A stretch of 50,558 bases of DNA, from positions 1-50,558 of IMG/VR virus record IMGVR_UViG_3300047510_003405; one strand, 5' to 3'. This document shows positions 20,701-26,700 of this stretch, piece after piece. Position numbers and translations under genes: made by a program. The notes beneath the pieces are model-generated. The model ran no database searches and had not been told where the DNA came from. It saw only the letters and a list, made by a program, of their open reading frames with translations. Source of the stretch: a virus. Position 1 is the stretch's first letter, and each line of letters starts with the position of its first letter.

Positions 20701-21356
20701 CTGTTCTCCCAGGCGCCGATAACCTCAACCGTCTTTGTCTCGCCCAGATTTACCCAGGAGGTGCCGTTGAACTCTTGCGGCTGAAAGACGATTTGGCCAA
20801 CACCGTTGCCTGTGCTGGTTGCGGTAATTGAGGCTGTTAGTTTCGAAGAGCCAGCAGGTGCGGTAACTTGCCAGTAACCGCCGACTTGGGACCATGTGAC
20901 ATCATCTACATATGCCGCATCGACGGCGACATCCTGAAATGGGCCGCCATCTGTTGAAAGTTGAAATTTGTATTCAACGGTCGTGCCGTTAATATCGCCG
21001 TTTTCCGAATTGGTCTTCGAAAGTCCAGGGATATTGATAATGACCCGCGCCAAGTCGGCTGCGGAGTTGGTGACTGCAAACGTATAAGGAGTGAGAAAGC
21101 TCAGCTTGACGCCAATGTTGTAAGGCGTCTCGACCGAGTTGCCAAAACCCGTCAGTGGTGACTGATTATTTGTTCCGTAGGTACCGGCAGTCGTGACGCC
21201 TTTGAAGTTGTAGGTGCCGTCAGCGTTTCGAAGCGGGGTCTCGTTAAAGAAGATCGACCGATCGCCATTTACAAGACCTGCAATCTCGCCTTCACCCAAA
21301 AGGTCAAGAATGGACAGCAGCGCTCGCGACTGTAGGGAGTCTTTAACTTCGTTCAT
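5721..21356 (-). CDS. J: Giant J-type tail tip / host-specificity protein, 5,211 residues
   Basis: This is the central tail tip protein, several times longer than lambda J (about 1,130 residues), and would contact the host surface and trigger DNA release. Residues 1-800 are J-like (start: MNEVKDSLQSRALLSILDLL). Residues about 825-1030 hold two fibronectin-III-like domains. Residues about 1065-3930 are a long array of 32-residue repeats, probably coiled coil. The C-terminus resumes with a sugar-binding-like beta domain (about 3950-4080), a DUF1983-like phrase (KYGIKVDVAGHVSGFGL, about 4115), a lambda-J-like ITSAKIGSVDAGTITAGTLS segment (about 4240), further beta domains, and a compact domain ending near 5211. 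It follows the gpI-like gene, as in lambda. The frame is intact over 15.6 kb. Confidence 0.9.
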   Translation of the reverse strand: MNEVKDSLQSRALLSILDLLGEGEIAGLVNGDRSIFFNETPLRNADGTYNFKGVTTAGTYGTNNQSPLTGFGNSVETPYNIGVKLSFLTPYTFAVTNSAADLARVIINIPGLSKTNSENGDINGTTVEYKFQLSTDGGPFQDVAVDAAYVDDVTWSQVGGYWQVTAPAGSSKLTASITATSTGNGVGQIVFQPQEFNGTSWVNLGETKTVEVIGAWENSYSEAPAFKTRASLSMPVESVYSTIRFVPVSVRLDSGTSISPAQGNASYWKRSPTVTISGKTRSKYQRSHILSLPTPRTSAQIRVTRLTADAADSLTVNETWIESFTEITSLNINYPNSALVGVRIDAQQFNSIPSRAYLVDGLKIQVPSNYNPVTRVYTGVWNGTFQTAYSNNPAWVLYDVLTNNRYGLGNYLTPSQVDKAALYTIGKYCDELVPDGQGGTEPRFTINTVIQNAADAYKVIMDITSAFRGMAFWDGGVVGLMQDSPADPSMLYTNANVVDGMFSYTGSARKDRHSVVHVTWNDPSDNYKRKVEYVEDPELIQRFGIRRTDTLAFGCTSRGQAARVGKWILYTERYESDVIQFKVGVDSAFLSPGEIIKIHDRDKSGKRFGGRLVSCTTTGATLDSAIELTAGTTVISLMMPDGTFVERTLDQTNGTFLNVTWAQALTQLPVADAVWMASQGTLSPMLARVIGIAQGEDNTFEISAVEHNPSKFGAIELGLALQTQTTSIIDPKFVDTPESLLTVERQLLNDLGQPEIRLSISWYSNAGRHEIAYRNVSVDRGSNWTQLTIENQNFFEIVNPSLGEYEIAITAINPLGRRSKTARINHIVVGKVANSDLPTDLTIRPIFSGIALTWTNAGNKDFSGVEIWRNASNAIGSAQHIDTTASSTYTDMTVDAADGERFYWIRAFDVYGNTTSYVGPVNGSALDLPEGTYDPTPPPAPTNVTTKSIVGGVVVSWDAPTYSNHQVAEIWRATSNILGEALLIDVTASNSYIDYVGNTGTYYYWVRFLSVSDIAGPYQGVNGVVGTPVADPAFLLDLLSGAITEGELYQGLNDRLDLIDGNGAGSVNARVALEAANSALALAQEIDARSTADAIFAQVDSALSSAASSTNQSLSTEINARAAADSILTAAAAAGASSTQATAASLVQEQNARSLAEAALAATDASFAAQLASTASALASETDARLSSDAILSATNAVIGTQIQDAANALLQEQNARSVADSVISAANNSTAAAVQNAAASLIAETRDRLAADSSLTSVASALGTQLLNATSSIDAEAGARAASDAVLAATSTVIGTQVQDAAIALLQEQNARTVADATLSATSGALSAAIAEAATNLIAEQASREATDALLSAANAATTAQAQATSAALADELNARTLADSTISAVTATLGTQVQDAANSLLAEQSARAQADSTIAAATQATEIRAQDAAAAVLQEKNAREVADTIFAAADAATDIRAATISASLQTEIDARALADSLNAARADVFEVRSAEIANSVVAEIATRATADSTIQAALNAVDATAGQAVAAVFSEVDQRTTADSAIAAISSGLIAAQAGNAAAIHTEQQARADADSASAGVSATLAAASAASAAALTVEQGVRADADSANATATVSLGAAVGQNAAALIVEQQVRSDSDSAAATASTSLAAAVGANTAAIQSEVAVRAGETGALASQVTAIGVALDDKASVSSVNSLALDIQTIDGELTAQGQQIAALSASINTGTEELQAALEIEQLVRASETEALTSTTTLLQAQTSENAAAIQNEALARATADSAEAAQRVILSARVDSAELGIASNAAALVTEQQVRADADSSAAAQVSQLSAVTAASFAAIQTEQQTRSDADGAVASQLSQLSATDAANTAAIQTEQQTRADADSATASQLSGLYAATQANAASVQVEQQARADADAASAAQTSALAATTAANSAALLVEQQARTDADSATASQVTSLASSVAAGDSTNAAALIVEQQTRADSDSALSTQVGVLTASASSNAAAIQIEQQARADADSAASTQVATLAAQSANTVAGLVSEQQVRADSDSAASLQINSLGATAAANSSALATEQQARADETSALSSQVTSLSAQVTIGDQSSAAAILVEQQARADADSAAASQVLSLAASTATSAAALSAEQDVRASADAASASQVSSLAASLGDNSAGIQAEQLARADADSAFAQQSTTLAAATAAASAGLVAEQLARADEDSALSSQIVGLVANVGANNAALAVEQQARVDSDAAVASQVTALSASVAQGDTLVSAALAVEQQVRAESDSAISSQLTSLAATSEENAAAILVEQNARADADSATASQVTNLASGFGSNAAALLVEQQARTDADLATAGQITGLSAAVGTNVAGLTAEQQVRADSDSSFSGQLTSLVAATGATSAGLSAEQQARADADAATSSQLTTLSARVDLGDSANAAALTVEQQARADADSSVATQITTLAAATANTAAEITAEQQARADADSATAGQLLNLAATNATNAAALQVEQQVRADQTSALSQQTSILAAQVGDATAGILQEQNARATADAAQASLITGLQVSADTGFQINSAAIVQEQQARVDTDSAVANQITTLSAQAGQTSAGLVTEQQVRSDADSAFSSQVAGLAASTGANAAALTIEQQTRADQNSSLSSQVTSLAASSASNNAALQVEQQVRTDADLASAQQVTTLAAATAQTTAGLLSEQEVRATSDLALSATTAGLTAALGQANANILAEQQVRADADSSTASQIVALNATTGSNTAAILSEQTVRSDETAALASQITSITVALDDKASVTALNALDVQVQTIDGVVVAQGQQISQLLAEQTTDVAALEAAIEVETLVRAAETEALVQTTETLTASFNSNAAAIQQEATARADGDSAEAAQRLILAARVTATEGDIAASQAALSVEQTTRADADGALSGQVTSLSATSAGNAAALQVEQQVRADADSSTSSQLTSLTSAVGAAASSITVEQQTRADADASSASQIATLGSSTGSNTAAIQTEQQTRADADSASSLQVATLASSTASNTAGLVAEQQTRTDQGSALSSQITGLTATVGASTAALTVEQQARADADSAVASQVTSLAASVATGDTIVSSALTVEQQVRADADSATSAQVTSLAAAVGADSAALVVEQRTRADQDISLSSQVTSLSAGFSSSNAALQFEQQTRADADSASASQVTTLAAQTASTSAGLLAEQQVRADADSSVSSTINGLTAATGQNASALLVEQQARADADSSAASQITALTASTGSNAAAILNEVSVRSSETSALASQISSMTVTLGEKASASALNALTVDVQTLDGEVTAQASQIAALTAAQTTDVADIRADLEIEQIVRASETEALTQTTETLTASFASNAAAIAQEAIARADADSAEAALRVALAATVATGDSTNSAALSVEQTTRADADSATSGQLTTLVSSVGSNAAAIITEQQTRADADGATSSQIATLASSTANTAATLVTEQQTRADADSAASSQVTTLAANTAATGAALQTEQQTRADADSASSLQVVTLAASTSNTSAGLVAEQQVRADQNSSLSSQVSALTANVGASAAGLIVEQTVRAQADSASAQQLTALAAATGNNAAALSSEITTRSSETSALASQITSLNTALGDKASASALNALTVDVQTLDGEVTAQASQIAALTAAQTTDVADIRADLEIEQIVRASETEALTQTTETLTSSVASNTAAIQQEATTRANADSAEAALRVQLEATVTSGDSTNSAAITTEATTRATADSAASGRIDALTASVGDARSAIITEQQVRSNADSSSAQQTTSLASAFGTNAAALVVEQQTRADADTASSSQTTTLSSAVGANAAALQTQAQTSSTADSALAAQSSILTANTASATAGLVAEAQARATANSAEVQQLSALVTSAGANSASIVAEQTARSNETSSLSTQVNTLSASTSANTAAITTEQTARANADSAMASEIRQVQAVATAFDAGIAWNFDSGVEGWTATSASASAANSVVTLTSTGGGDPIFFSPSGLTIDGSKNYLVRARVKRTAGSGWDGTLFYVTAGHTFSALYYKVIPDTTILNEWVVLEWDMSTQQAGGTDWTTNTITQIRLDLGATLAAADVFQIDWVTIGRTAPQTYSAAIQQEITTRATQTGDIFAKYGIKVDVAGHVSGFGLISTANDATPTSEFGIRADKFWIAGPSVSQATAPTANLYKGYVWIDTSSTPVTKYYTGSAWSTTPQALPFVVSNTTTTINGVSVPAGAYIDTAYIANATITSAKIGSVDAGTITAGTLSTDRLGANSITANKIKVTSTGGLTILSDDPTFLDNTYWDRSSVNVLYQSGTSASGAKGTTYVSSDTGQNETIMSNRYYEIDPTQTYKLTALLYRAAAADRNMYLFVEFYDSSYGYVDGASTGWGGSRSGYTYGGVPTTALVFQRLGGSFGPDTGRPIPANVRYCKIGCWFNYSGNGTTVALQACQDLRLDQYINGADLIVDGSITATQIDTRGLSIKDAIGNVILAAGTPLTSSNITPASGWLNSNISVDSSGNIQGIGTGAGVSVANNQDSIVRAPAGALYTTSDSTKTGALKIRLPQSWTGTMMRFTVEIYEYSAGLMCTIEIGGYNYAPAASWYNVSARVIGGSNVEYPVYFGHDGTKCCIWIGNYNETWAYPQARVRDFFAGYQSVTASLWSTGWTLSFDTTQITSGTGTNQYSAAVTDTYPAADWTKVVGTGRPANYANNTYIDGSGLIQGVSSGGGTSVSNSNITITAAGQLTGIGSGDSTTVANYRIGIDATGNLTGGGGSLTRLGKNLLDPGKWVFGSSGGQTGFPQNAPSSGGENYIAYDTLPDGSRGIHWRARSGSAAGTSAEGGWDTNSFPIDHTKMYRFTVWIRCFGGTTGSAYLGVGGSTVNNIGGGVNTNPYFNAEGRANFIASEWYLFVGYVLPSTYTGGQQNMSGIYRGSTGVRILAGTDYRWVSGQGSSVHRSYQYYTNAANTYQDFFDPRVELCDGTEPSLAALLAMGSPSGRNQISSTNVSTYIANTAIGDAQIANTIQSTNYSSSAGWQINKGGTATFNEVALRGAINGGAYTAYAWPASGNNGFHLGPSGLLLGNANDGRYFQVEASGNVYAPGFSIVNGTATFSGTVSANVINTNSIIGGATSEATTATSTGATASITITVPSGASAIFVTYYLGPPTFVSGGKYGADVYGPTIASFTYDGVATGSIIITPSEGSHTISLTRANYAGTMRLNVLLLKR
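9570..18150 (-). repeat. Coding array of about 90 degenerate 96-bp (32-residue) repeats within J
   Basis: The protein repeat is roughly A-A-L-x-V-E-Q-Q-x-R-A-D-A-D-S-A-x-A-S-Q-V, then a linker of about 11 residues, every 32 residues (34 where a GDS or similar is inserted). Towards the N-terminal end of the array the units are more diverged (EQNARSVADS and AEIATRATADS forms). Four longer spacer modules (DDKASV...DVQTLDGEV...EIEQLVRASETEAL, about 82 residues) interrupt it at 16117-16360, 12838-13085, 11336-11582 and 10330-10583. Heptad-like hydrophobic spacing suggests a trimeric coiled-coil stalk. DNA-level identity between repeats is much lower than protein identity. Confidence 0.9.
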
Positions 21357-21364
21357 TAGAATAC

Positions 21365-22012
21365 TCAGGGACCGTCAATATAGCCATTGGACTCACCAAC
21401 CCAGACATCTGTGCCTGGAGCTTCAGGCTTGACTGCGGGAATGGACAGTTCGTCAATGGAAATGGAGGCAGAAATTGCCTGAGAACCCGTCATTACACGA
21501 CCATAAATGAGCGGCACGGGCCGACCTTGTTGTTCGGTGTTCAGAGGTCCGTCGAAGTAGTAGGAGTTGAGCTCAGTGCCATCCTGGTTCTTGGTCTTGG
21601 GTCGCGGACTGAGTAGCTCCACAACTCCCCCAAGTATCATGGCAGCGCCAATCTTGTAGAGATATGGACTCCAGGGGCCTGGTACAAAGTAAGCTATCGC
21701 CACCATGATGGCGCCCACAATAACTTTGGCCACACCTGATGCGCCCTTGATTAACGGCGCAAATCGAATCGTTTTCGCCTTACAGTGAGTGGCAAATTCA
21801 TTGCTATCAAGGTCAGCCTTACGACCGTCCTCATACTCCACAGTAACTCGGTACTCTTGGTACTTTTTGGCGTTATCGGCAATCCATTTACGAAAGCCCG
21901 TAACATTGGCGTCGATCAAACGCAGAGCTTCGGCCGGACCGGAGACGTCGAGCTCCCAGTTCCTTCCAAATTTCTTGCCGAGGGGACCGCTAAGGATTAC
22001 TTTGGTGAGCAT
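21365..22012 (-). CDS. I: Lambda gpI-like tail tip assembly protein
   Basis: A 215-residue protein. The C-terminal part holds the I-family phrase (YYFDGPLNTEQQGRPVPLIY, then GRVMTGSQ). A hydrophobic centre (VGAIMVAIAYFVPG and AAMILGGVVELL, about residues 95-135) matches the two hydrophobic helices of this family. In lambda, gpI is needed to build the tail tip with J, K and L. It overlaps the K-like gene end by 23 bases and ends 8 bases before J, the lambda order. No separate evidence of virion presence. Confidence 0.85.
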   Translation of the reverse strand: MLTKVILSGPLGKKFGRNWELDVSGPAEALRLIDANVTGFRKWIADNAKKYQEYRVTVEYEDGRKADLDSNEFATHCKAKTIRFAPLIKGASGVAKVIVGAIMVAIAYFVPGPWSPYLYKIGAAMILGGVVELLSPRPKTKNQDGTELNSYYFDGPLNTEQQGRPVPLIYGRVMTGSQAISASISIDELSIPAVKPEAPGTDVWVGESNGYIDGP

Positions 22013-22742
22013 CTTTATGTCGGACGCAACGAACGACCTTCTCCGACCAGTAGGGTGAACACTCCTCTCTTCGAGAGAGGCGGTTTACAACATGATGAAG
22101 AATTATACCGGCACCAAGGTAGATTGCAACGTGATTTGGAATGTCAGAGCCAACACCAAACATCACCACATCTCCACGTTTCCACTCTCCTTCAACATCT
22201 TGAAAGCCCTGTTCCTTGTACAAGTTTCCAAAGTAGTCGGTACCGTTTTTCCACCAGAAGTCGATTCGACGATCTTTGAATGGCGGAAGGACGATGCCGA
22301 ACTCGCGCTTATAGAAGTCCACCGTCAATGAGTAGCAGTCGATCTGGCCAAAGACGTAGGGTCGCCCAACATACTCAAGGGGTTCGCCTAGAGGTGTGAT
22401 GGTCGTCATCGGACCATGCTTGAACTCTTCATTCTCCTGCCAGATCGAGGAGATGATCCAGGGCACTTCCATCGCTTCACAGCAGGCAATGTCAATCTCA
22501 GAGGGGCTTGAGTTCGTGTTTGTGTGAGAGTGCCACAAACCGATGATGTCACCCGCGCTTTCAGCGGCGATGTAATCGTCAGGATGAATCAGGAATTGCG
22601 ATGTCGGGTCGGTAGAGATGTTGCGACAAGCAAAGAACTTTGATCGCTTTCCTACTCCAACAAGCAGAGCGCAGGCTTCGTTGGGATAGCTTTGCTCGGC
22701 AAGAGCTCGAGCCTTTTCATTGAAGTCATCCGCTAGTTCCAC
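21990..22742 (-). CDS. K: Lambda gpK-like JAB/NlpC-P60 tail tip peptidase
   Basis: Two hydrolase domains. The N-terminal JAB/MPN metalloprotease has Glu22, His71-x-His73 and Asp84 (LWHSHTN then SEID), the zinc ligand set. The C-terminal NlpC/P60 domain has the catalytic pair Cys136 (FGQIDCYSL) and His204 (NHVAIYLG). Together they match lambda gpK, which sits in the tail tip and may help the tail through peptidoglycan. I chose the GTG at 22740-22742 with GGAG 6 bases upstream. A TTG at 22787 is in frame but lies far inside the preceding gene. Coupled by short overlaps to L before it and I after it. Confidence 0.88.
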   Translation of the reverse strand: MELADDFNEKARALAEQSYPNEACALLVGVGKRSKFFACRNISTDPTSQFLIHPDDYIAAESAGDIIGLWHSHTNTNSSPSEIDIACCEAMEVPWIISSIWQENEEFKHGPMTTITPLGEPLEYVGRPYVFGQIDCYSLTVDFYKREFGIVLPPFKDRRIDFWWKNGTDYFGNLYKEQGFQDVEGEWKRGDVVMFGVGSDIPNHVAIYLGAGIILHHVVNRLSRREECSPYWSEKVVRCVRHKDAHQSNP

Positions 22743-23424
22743 GCACTGCTCCTGGAAACCCGCCAAACCGAATGACGCTAGTTCCAAACCGAGTGCGGCA
22801 GGCTGTCAGCGTTTTGTTGCACACATCGGTGGCGGAGTTGGCCGTCGTGGGCAAGTTATCCTTCGTGTAGCCGGTACCTGTATAGCCGCAAACCGTGCCT
22901 CGATATGGCCAAGGGCAGGAGTTTTGAATGATTTGGCGATTGGGCAGTTGGACGCCCATCAAGTCAAACGCCGATGAGAGTTCGAATTCAACCACCTTCT
23001 TATCTTCCATTACCTTGCGCTCGACGTACCAGATGTCGTCAGGCAGGTATTGGTTGGGGTCGGCAGTTGCATTGACGCCACCGGGGAAATTGACCGCATC
23101 TAGGTACTTTGCAAAAGTGCGCTTTCGAATGACGCGAGCGCCGATCAGATCGTCCATATCAGCCAGTTCGGCCGAGACGAAACCACCCACGTTGGCCACC
23201 ACCATCTTTGGGCGCGGCAAAGCTCCCTTTGCACTGACGTCAAATCCATCTGCTTGAATGGGCAGAGGCGTGTATGTCTGACCTTGCCAAACAACAGGCT
23301 GACTCAACTGGTTTGTTCCAGCATGAAACCGAAGGATTGATCCGCCAGGAAGATTGGTGGAATCCAGTACGAAAAGTTGAACGAGAGCCGATTGCTCCAG
23401 CTTTTGAATCTCTGTGCGAATCAT
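22726..23424 (-). CDS. L: Lambda gpL-like minor tail protein with Cys cluster
   Basis: A 232-residue protein matching the L family: an N-terminal beta domain (LVQLFVLDSTNLPGGSILRF) and a C-terminal cysteine set (NSCPWPYRGTVCGYTG, then CNKTLTACRTRF). In lambda gpL the equivalent cysteines bind an iron-sulfur cluster in the tail tip; all four are kept here. The start overlaps the M-like gene stop (ATGA) and the end overlaps the K-like gene. In tail assembly it links the tube end to J. Confidence 0.88.
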   Translation of the reverse strand: MIRTEIQKLEQSALVQLFVLDSTNLPGGSILRFHAGTNQLSQPVVWQGQTYTPLPIQADGFDVSAKGALPRPKMVVANVGGFVSAELADMDDLIGARVIRKRTFAKYLDAVNFPGGVNATADPNQYLPDDIWYVERKVMEDKKVVEFELSSAFDLMGVQLPNRQIIQNSCPWPYRGTVCGYTGTGYTKDNLPTTANSATDVCNKTLTACRTRFGTSVIRFGGFPGAVRGTSG

Positions 23425-23759
23425 GTTGCGGCTTCAAAGACCTGTTCGAATGTCATGCTGAGGACATTGTATCCACGCTCCCTACCAAATGTCCATTTTG
23501 AGCACTTGTACAACTTAGTCACTTCAAATGGATTCTTCCACCAGAAAGCCTCGACGCCATTTCGTTGCTGTAGAAAGGCAAGAGCTTGTGAAGCGTTAGC
23601 TGTTCCCATCGTGAACTGAAGAGTCCACTTTTCGGGGTTATTGTTGATTCCGTCAGGGGAGCGGATTTCGTAACCGTCACCGAACTTCGTGGTGAGTACG
23701 CGGGGCTCTTGTTCGAGCTTGCTGCCCCACTCAGGTACGTAGTTGAATGTTAGCGCCAT
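23421..23759 (-). CDS. M: Lambda gpM-like minor tail protein
   Basis: A 112-residue tail protein with the family N-terminus (YVPEWGSKLEQEPRVLTTKF then GDGYE) and the middle WTLQFTMGTANASQALAFL. In lambda, gpM is part of the tail tip and helps join tape measure, L and tube. It starts 15 bases after the tape measure stop and is coupled to L by a 4-base overlap. Length and place match the family. Confidence 0.85.
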   Translation of the reverse strand: MALTFNYVPEWGSKLEQEPRVLTTKFGDGYEIRSPDGINNNPEKWTLQFTMGTANASQALAFLQQRNGVEAFWWKNPFEVTKLYKCSKWTFGRERGYNVLSMTFEQVFEAAT

Positions 23760-23774
23760 TGTGTCACCCGTGAC

Positions 23775-26700
23775 TTATTTGTACAAGACGCCGCCAGGGC
23801 GCTGTTGCTTAACAAGCTCTTCCATCACAACACCCTTCACACGACTTGCCATCACTTTCCATGTCTCTGCATCGCCAGACCCCGAAGTTTCTTGATCTTG
23901 TCCGTTTTCATCGACGTTGATAGTGATGTAGACGGCGGTACCGCCGTTATTTGTCACTGGTGCAGCCGACATCGAAACGGGGATTGAACGTCCGTCAGGT
24001 AGTGGGACATACGCTTCGGGCGTTGAGCCTTCTCCAAACATAGCAAGTTGTGGACTCTTAGCAATCCCGCCCATTGCATATCGCTTGAGAGGCATGGGGC
24101 CTGAACCTGTCATCACCCCACCCTTTGCAAAACCAAAGAAGGACATGATTGTCGCCAACATATCGCCGCCACCACCACCGCTTCCAAAGAAGCTCGACAG
24201 ACCCTCTGTGATCCAACTCATTCCATCTTTGAGCCAGCCCATAACGCTATCAAAGCCGCTTTTAAGGCTGTCCCAAACATTACTCAATCCGCTTTTGAGT
24301 TGTTCCCAAGTATCTGTGAGCTTATCCTTAACGGTCTTAAATATCCCCTCTTCGCTTGCCGCCTTACCCACGCCGCTTGAAACATCCTGAACGTACATGG
24401 GTTGATCGGGTGACTGACCTCGTGTTGATGTTGCTTCTGGTACCAAACCAAGAGACTGTCCGATCTTTTGACCAATACCTCCAAACATTTTTACGACCGC
24501 CCCACCAAGCTCTTTCTTGATCAGCATACCCAGCAGATCACGAGCCATGCCGGCAACGAATTCTTTCCACTTGAAGCTGCCGCCAGTGATGACATTGATG
24601 AACCGATCCATGAAGGAGTTGGCCCAATTTGCCGTGGCCTGGTTCATCGCGTTCACAGAGTTTTGCCACTCATCCCTCAGTTTCGCGACTGCGGACTTTG
24701 AGTTTTCAAACCAGCGAGCCATTGCTTCGGTTCTATATGCCTCACCGGCAGCTGTGATGCGACTCTTCTCGCTTTCGAAAAATTGCCACGAAATTGAACC
24801 ATTCAGCATGCGAGCTGTAAGCTCGGCCTGCTGTTTATCTTCCTTCTCTTGGAAAAGTCTTAGCTCTTCTTCGTATTGAGCTCGAGCAAGCTGCCGAAAG
24901 TCCATTGATGCCTTGCTTCTGGCAAGGCGACTTTCTTCCACACCCTTCTTAACATCTTGGATGTACTTATTGTTTGCCTCCTTCAGCTCAGCGGTAACCT
25001 TGATCTCTCGAGCAGCCGTAGCATCGCCGACGGCCTTATCGCGAATACGCTGGAACTCTTCATAGCCCTTGCCAGAAGCGCGAACCTTAGCCTCCAACTT
25101 GTTGAACTGCTCGATTACGGCATTGAGTGCTGCGCTCTCTCTGCTCAGGCCATTGTCTGCAACGTCGATTGAGGCGTTCTTGAGATCATTCGCAGCCCCA
25201 ATTCCAATCTGACGCGCTTGCTCAATAGCTTGAGTGCCTTCGGTGTATTGCCGAAGGATGAACAAGTCGTTGATACGCTTGAGGATGGCTTCCTTGTCCT
25301 TAAGGTTGTCGAGAGTTGCGATAAATTCCTCAACGCCTCCTTTGTTAAGTTCGAGAAAGCCAATGAAGTTTTGCGCGTATAGTTTCCGTGCATCCTTACC
25401 GCCCATAAAATTGGGCACCATTTCACCGTCGGCGTTTTGCTCCTTGCTATCAAACTTGCCCTCAGCCATATCTCCGAAGACTTCAACGGCAACTTGATTC
25501 TTCAACGCTTTGAGGGTTCGCCCTTCGTCCAGAACGTCTTCGTACTTGATTCTGGCGGCAATAACGGCTGCTTCAAGGTCTGCAGCCATGCGCACCAGCG
25601 GGTCTTCGCGCAGCTTAGGTTTGGGGTCTTTAACAGCCGTATTGGTTTTGCCTAAATTGACCGTACCGACAATTCGCTCGCGAGCCGCCTGAATCTGCTG
25701 AGCAACAAAGTCGCGCTGAGCCTTCAAAACTTCGAGCTTCTTCGGGTCACTCTCGACCGCAATCATGCTTTGGAGAGTCTTATCCTTCTCCAGTGCATAA
25801 GTCAGACGATATTGAGCCTCCTGTTGAACTATTGCATTGCGAGCATCGATGTAGCGCTTGCGAAGCGCTTCTTCTTCGCCTTGGGTCAGCTTTCTTCCCT
25901 TGGCGGCAGCAGCATCCCGAGCCTTCTTTAGAGCCTCTTGCTCTTCTTGAGTAAGTCTGGTTACCCCTTCCTGAAAGGTGCGCAACTGAGCCATTACACC
26001 GCGCTCATACTCGCGCTGGTACTGTGAGCTTTCCGTGGCAATTGCCTCTTCACGAATCAGGCGCTTCTGCTCGGCAAGGCCATTTTGCGCCTCTGTATAG
26101 ATCGCAATCTGCTTATTCAGCCCCTCTTGAAGCCTTCTTCGATATTCCCCAGCATCACCCTCTTGGCGACCTTGTGCGTTGGGCTTTGTTCGACTACCCA
26201 TTGAAAAGGCGAAAGCCCTTTGCTGGTCAGTAGAAAGAGCGTCAAAGTCTTTAAGGGCTCTGCTTAGCGCTTCAATTTCACCCTTGGACTCTTCAGCATT
26301 TTTCTTAAACCGTTCCATATCTTCCGCAGAAGACATGCCTCTCTTAGTTCGATCTACTGCCTTGCGAAACTCCTCCCAGCGATTCATGTACTCATAGAGT
26401 TTTGAGCCGAGCGTTACCAGTACGCCGATTGCTACACCTACCCAACCGCCAAAAGCGTTGAATACGACGCCCAGGCCCGACATTGCTCGGCCAAAGAGCG
26501 TCACGCCTGATGCTGCTGCGGTAGCTGCGCCCGCTTGAACTTGAAGCAAACGAGCCATTTCTCGAGCATGGGCGGCTGCGGCTGCGGCTGATGCCGCCTG
26601 TTGCGAATTGGCAACGGTAGACATTCTTGCGGCATCAATCTGTCGCAGAAGAGCAATGCGCTGAGCCTCAAGGGCGGCGGAGTGTTCTCTAGCTTTGGCA

